Source of the DNA: Thalassospira lucentensis | Lineage (GTDB): Bacteria; Pseudomonadota; Alphaproteobacteria; Rhodospirillales; Thalassospiraceae | Length of the DNA stretch: 64,000 nucleotides | Direction: 5' to 3' | Assembly: GCF_032921865.1 (NCBI RefSeq) | Contig: NZ_CP136684.1 | Location: 1,823,501-1,887,500, forward strand | Notes under the pieces: generated by a model | Databases searched by the model: none | What the model saw: the letters and a program-made list of their open reading frames with translations, nothing else | What the model was told of the DNA's origin: nothing | Position numbers and translations under genes: made by a program | Part shown: positions 61,281-64,000 of the stretch, in pieces | Layout of the letters: the number at the start of each line of letters is the position of its first letter | How positions within the stretch are numbered: position 1 is the stretch's first letter

Positions 61281-62240
61281 ATGCAGGAATTCGTATCGTT
61301 CGGTTTGCATGTTGCGCTAATCCGGCAACTGGCCTGGTTGCCGAAGGGCTATGATCTGGTATCCGATGGCACCGTCATCACCAGTTCGCGCCTGCGCAGC
61401 ATCCTGCTTTCGCTCGAAGAAACCAACGGTCCTGCCGTGCTGGTTCGTCTCGGGCGTCATCTTGCCCTTAAAGAACAGCAGCCGGTTCTGACCATGCTGC
61501 GTCAGGGAACGACACCCGAACTGATCGCCGATCGCTGGCATCGTCTCGAAGGATATTCCCACGCCCGTAGCCGGACAGATTATCAAGCGACCGGCAAATC
61601 ACTGACATTGCATCGCGGCGCTGTGCGCGGGCAGCCCCCGGCACGGGTTGAAAACCTTCTGTTGCACGGGTTCATGGTTGGTTTGCTCGAAGCGGTTGGT
61701 GTGGAAAATGTCAGCAGTGCGATCCTGCCAAGCCACGGCCCAGCCATTTCGGTGATCCGGAACGGGAAGCTGGTCAAGAAACTCGATTTTGCTGGACGCG
61801 CTTTACGCTTCCGCATCAGTTGGCAAAGCTATGTTGCCATCTCATCAGGCTATCCGTTCATGGCCAATATGCCCGGAACGGCCCCGACTGTCGGGAACAG
61901 TCGACCTGTCGTGCAAAAGCTGTGCGCGGTGCTGGAACATGATATCGGGCGCAGTTGGACGATTGATGATGTCGCCACTGCGCTGGATACATCAGGCCGA
62001 ACCTTGCAACGTCGATTGCAACAGGCCAACAGCCGGTTTTCCGATCTGCTTCGTCTCGTCCGGGTCCGGGAGGCCTGCCGACTGCTGAATGGTACAAGCC
62101 TGACCGTGGGCGAGATCGGCTTTTGGTGCGGCTTCACCGACAATGCCCATTTCAGTCGTGATTTCCGTCGTTTGGTGGGAATGCCGCCTTCTGTTTATCG
62201 CGAAGCAAGTCTTGGTCATGCGGGCCTGACGCGGGCCTGA
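61281..62240 (+). CDS. AraC-family transcriptional regulator
   Basis: 319 residues. The C-terminal double helix-turn-helix (about 215-312) has LEHDIGRSWTIDDVATALDT, SGRTLQRRLQQANSRFSDLL and VGEIGFWCGFTDNAHFSRDF RRL. The long N-terminal part resembles the arabinose-binding-like region of the OruR/ArgR subfamily (RLGRHLALKEQQPVLTMLRQ). The effector is unknown. It lies upstream of an unidentified 420-residue gene on the same strand. Confidence 0.9.
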   Translation: MQEFVSFGLHVALIRQLAWLPKGYDLVSDGTVITSSRLRSILLSLEETNGPAVLVRLGRHLALKEQQPVLTMLRQGTTPELIADRWHRLEGYSHARSRTDYQATGKSLTLHRGAVRGQPPARVENLLLHGFMVGLLEAVGVENVSSAILPSHGPAISVIRNGKLVKKLDFAGRALRFRISWQSYVAISSGYPFMANMPGTAPTVGNSRPVVQKLCAVLEHDIGRSWTIDDVATALDTSGRTLQRRLQQANSRFSDLLRLVRVREACRLLNGTSLTVGEIGFWCGFTDNAHFSRDFRRLVGMPPSVYREASLGHAGLTRA

Positions 62241-62362
62241 TGGGCGTGATTGAAAAGCCGTGCCAATTGACCGGTCGCAATTCGTTGGGTATCAGCACGG
62301 GCATATATACCCTGATGAAAATGCGGTGATGCCAGGCACGCCGTGACACTGCGAGGCGATCC

Positions 62363-63625
62363 ATGACCGATACATCCGCAAACGATCAGTATGCAGGCTT
62401 CCTGCCGCCATTCTTCCGGGATCGCCCGGATGCGGAAGACGTGATGATCCGGACCTGGCAGGTTGGTGATCCGCTTGGCAATCACGATATGCCCGAAATA
62501 CCGGCATCGCTTGCCCTGTTCTTTGATCTGATTGCACCTGCGGCTGAGCGGGGTGGTTCAAACGGGTTCGCCCATTTATGGCTTGATCGTCATCCGCATG
62601 AACGGCCCGGCTGGCGGCTATCTATTGCCCATGTCGGTTCTGTGGATGAACTTGATGGTGCCATTGCAAAACCTCTTGCCCGGCTGGCTGCTTCGGTGAC
62701 AATGTCTCTGATCGAAACCGAAAGCTGGCACATGACCCGCCCGCTCTGGCGCAAGCGTGCCGAACCGGTTCGGCTGACTTTCTGGGGGGCATTTGGCAGG
62801 CATGCGCGTAGCCTGATCGGTCATCGGGATGCGTCCGGTTTTTATCAGCCGGTGGGCGCAGGACTTCGTTCCGACCATGTGCTTGCTGCCTTGCCCTTGC
62901 TTGAAGATATGCTGGGTGATCCATTTCTGCGTGGCGGGATGGGCTTTGAAGACGCGCTTCGTATTGGCATATCGCTTGGACGGGCTCATTTGCTCGAAAG
63001 CTGGATCGAAGCCGGTGGATCGGAAAAGGAACCCTATTTCAGACCGATGCAAATCTGGCATCAGGTTTGGCTTGCCAATGCGCTGATCGATCCGGCGGTG
63101 GCCACTCTTGCGATGCCGGGTCTGCCGCCGATGCCGGCCCTTGATTTTGATCGCAAGGCAACTCCGGACACGCGGCGCGCTGCGCTTGATGATCTTTCTG
63201 GTTGGCTGACGGCGGTTTTTTTCAATGATGCCAATCCAGCTCTTCGCAATGCGTTCATTACCGGGGTGCAAAATGCGGTCTGGCTTGATCCCGATTTGCA
63301 GCAATATGTTCAGCCGCAGCAACGTGATGAAATCCTGCAAGGCTTGATGCCCTATTGCCGCTGGTTCCTTGCGATGGCGCTTTATAACCATCTCGGCAAT
63401 CTTGCGGCGGGAACCGCGCGCGAGGATCACATCGCATTTTACGCAACCCTTGTCGAAGCCCTGCCGGAACTCTCGCCCTTGGGCGATCTTGCGACCCAGC
63501 GCGATATCGAACAGCATATCATCCGTATCGACGCAGCACGCGCGGCTTCCGCACTCGATACACTTGTCGTGCCATTTTGCGATCTGCTGATGCCGCAGCT
63601 TAAACTCGATGCCGTGCGTTCGTAG
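62363..63625 (+). CDS. Conserved-looking protein of unknown function
   Basis: 420 residues, soluble, with no signal peptide or membrane segment. I do not recognise the family. It is rich in Trp and aromatic residues (FFDLIAPAAERGGSNGFAHL, SIAHVGSVDELDGAIAKPLA, MSLIETESWHMTRPLWRKRA). An alpha-helical look runs from about 150 on (HVLAALPLLEDMLGDPFLRG, QIWHQVWLANALIDPAVATL). Balanced composition and consistent codon use support coding on this strand. The 390-codon opposite frame is rich in Arg/His/Cys, crosses a terminator and runs into the next gene, so it is a shadow. It lies 122 nt after the AraC gene. Confidence 0.72.
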   Translation: MTDTSANDQYAGFLPPFFRDRPDAEDVMIRTWQVGDPLGNHDMPEIPASLALFFDLIAPAAERGGSNGFAHLWLDRHPHERPGWRLSIAHVGSVDELDGAIAKPLARLAASVTMSLIETESWHMTRPLWRKRAEPVRLTFWGAFGRHARSLIGHRDASGFYQPVGAGLRSDHVLAALPLLEDMLGDPFLRGGMGFEDALRIGISLGRAHLLESWIEAGGSEKEPYFRPMQIWHQVWLANALIDPAVATLAMPGLPPMPALDFDRKATPDTRRAALDDLSGWLTAVFFNDANPALRNAFITGVQNAVWLDPDLQQYVQPQQRDEILQGLMPYCRWFLAMALYNHLGNLAAGTAREDHIAFYATLVEALPELSPLGDLATQRDIEQHIIRIDAARAASALDTLVVPFCDLLMPQLKLDAVRS

Positions 63626-63644
63626 CACTGTATTCATCCAGAAG

Positions 63645-63693
63645 ACCAAAACAGAAGGTCCGCCGGATAACCGCGCGGACCTTCTGTTTTGGT
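63645..63693. terminator. Long bidirectional terminator (19-bp stem)
   Basis: ACCAAAACAGAAGGTCCGC, an 11-nt loop, then GCGGACCTTCTGTTTTGGT. The stem is perfect at 19 bp. It separates the unknown gene from the MATE gene on the other strand. Confidence 0.88.
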
Positions 63694-63707
63694 AATGATG
63701 TGCCCGT

Positions 63708-64000
63708 TTATTGCTGATAGGCCCGTATCGGACGGCCCGATACAATCGCAAACCGGATCGCAAGGCCGCTAACCGCGACAAGACTTGCAATCACAATGCC
63801 CCAGAACAGCCCAGCAACGCCAAGTCTGGCGACAAAGGTCAGATAATAACCAGCCGGAATCATCACACATATATATGACACCAGATGCAGGATCGTCGGG
63901 ACCCATTTATCCCCCGCGCCACGCAGGGCGCTGATGGCGGCATTCTGCCCGCCATCGGTCGGGAAAATGATCGGCATCAGGATCAGAACACCCGCAGTCG
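63708..64000 (-). CDS. MATE-family efflux transporter, C-terminal part (runs off the window)
   Basis: About 96 codons are visible and the frame is open at the window edge. LMPIIFPTDGGQNAAISALR followed by GAGDKWVPTILHLVSYICVM is the conserved MATE stretch in the second bundle (Q-x-x-x-x-x-A-L-R-G-x-G). Three further membrane helices follow (IPAGYYLTFVARLGVAGLFW, IVIASLVAVSGLAIRFAI). It is a Na+- or H+-coupled multidrug exporter by family. The N-terminal two thirds lie beyond base 64000. Confidence 0.88.
   Translation of the reverse strand, partial: TAGVLILMPIIFPTDGGQNAAISALRGAGDKWVPTILHLVSYICVMIPAGYYLTFVARLGVAGLFWGIVIASLVAVSGLAIRFAIVSGRPIRAYQQ

Noticed and set aside
62618..63790. 390-codon open frame on the minus strand
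   Set aside because: It overlaps the plus-strand 420-residue gene, is rich in Arg/His/Cys as antisense shadows are, and runs across a 19-bp terminator into the MATE gene.

Overview
The window reads as an ordinary stretch of chromosome from a motile marine alphaproteobacterium. A Rhodospirillales organism close to Thalassospira is my best guess. The basis is family-level recognition: ffs (4.5S RNA) beside dnaX, a fused trpE(G) with a rhizobial-type WWW leader peptide, a SAM-II riboswitch before metZ, a ubiE-ubiB pair, TrkH-type K+ transporters and a flagellar filament/hook cluster. No species assignment was computed. Base composition looks moderate (mid-50s %GC by eye) and even. I saw no insertion sequence, prophage, CRISPR array, rRNA operon or plasmid origin. 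Genes are dense and most operons end in clear intrinsic terminators.

Layout. 1-11.6 kb is housekeeping: the start of dnaX, 4.5S RNA, nudC, a periplasmic solute-binding protein, a LysR/GST divergent pair, a TetR/GST divergent pair with a perfect operator, a thioredoxin-fold/2OG-oxygenase fusion, then dapE, dapD and a HAD nucleotidase. 12-24.2 kb is a flagellar block: an EAL protein, flagellin, fliD, a fliS-like gene, a sigma / putative anti-sigma / periplasmic sensor trio, then flgD, flgE, flgN, flgK and flgL. 24.2-33.7 kb holds a second solute-binding protein, pckA, a HugZ-like protein, DUF1289, CsbD, a SpoU methyltransferase, trpE(G) with its leader and attenuator, a K+ channel and trpF. 33.8-42.5 kb holds ubiE, ubiB, a GNAT enzyme, a chemoreceptor, a TPR glycosyltransferase-like protein, gpt, a sorbosone-dehydrogenase-like protein and tRNA-Gly(CCC). 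42.5-50.7 kb holds an SNase-like protein, two TrkH paralogues, asd, a diguanylate cyclase and purU. 50.8-64 kb holds a TetR/YciI/tag run, a histidine kinase / MerA-like / TVP38 operon, metZ under SAM-II control, apaG, folE, a cytochrome c', a fructosamine-kinase / LMW-phosphatase pair, an AraC regulator, an unknown 420-residue protein and the end of a MATE transporter.

How the genes work together. Asd, DapD and DapE belong to the aspartate-derived lysine/methionine branch, and MetZ makes homocysteine. TrpE(G) and TrpF belong to tryptophan synthesis. UbiE and UbiB act in ubiquinone synthesis. The flagellar block supplies filament, cap, hook-cap, hook, both hook-filament junction proteins and their chaperones. 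A c-di-GMP phosphodiesterase (12 kb), a diguanylate cyclase (46 kb) and a chemoreceptor (37 kb) are plausible inputs to motility.

The strongest non-gene signals are the trpL leader with a mutually exclusive terminator, the SAM-II aptamer followed by an intrinsic terminator, and three perfect palindromes that look like operators for adjacent regulators. The least expected gene arrangement is a CnrH/CnrY/CnrX-like sigma, anti-sigma and sensor set inserted between filament and hook genes. I found no wholly undescribed multi-gene system that I can defend.
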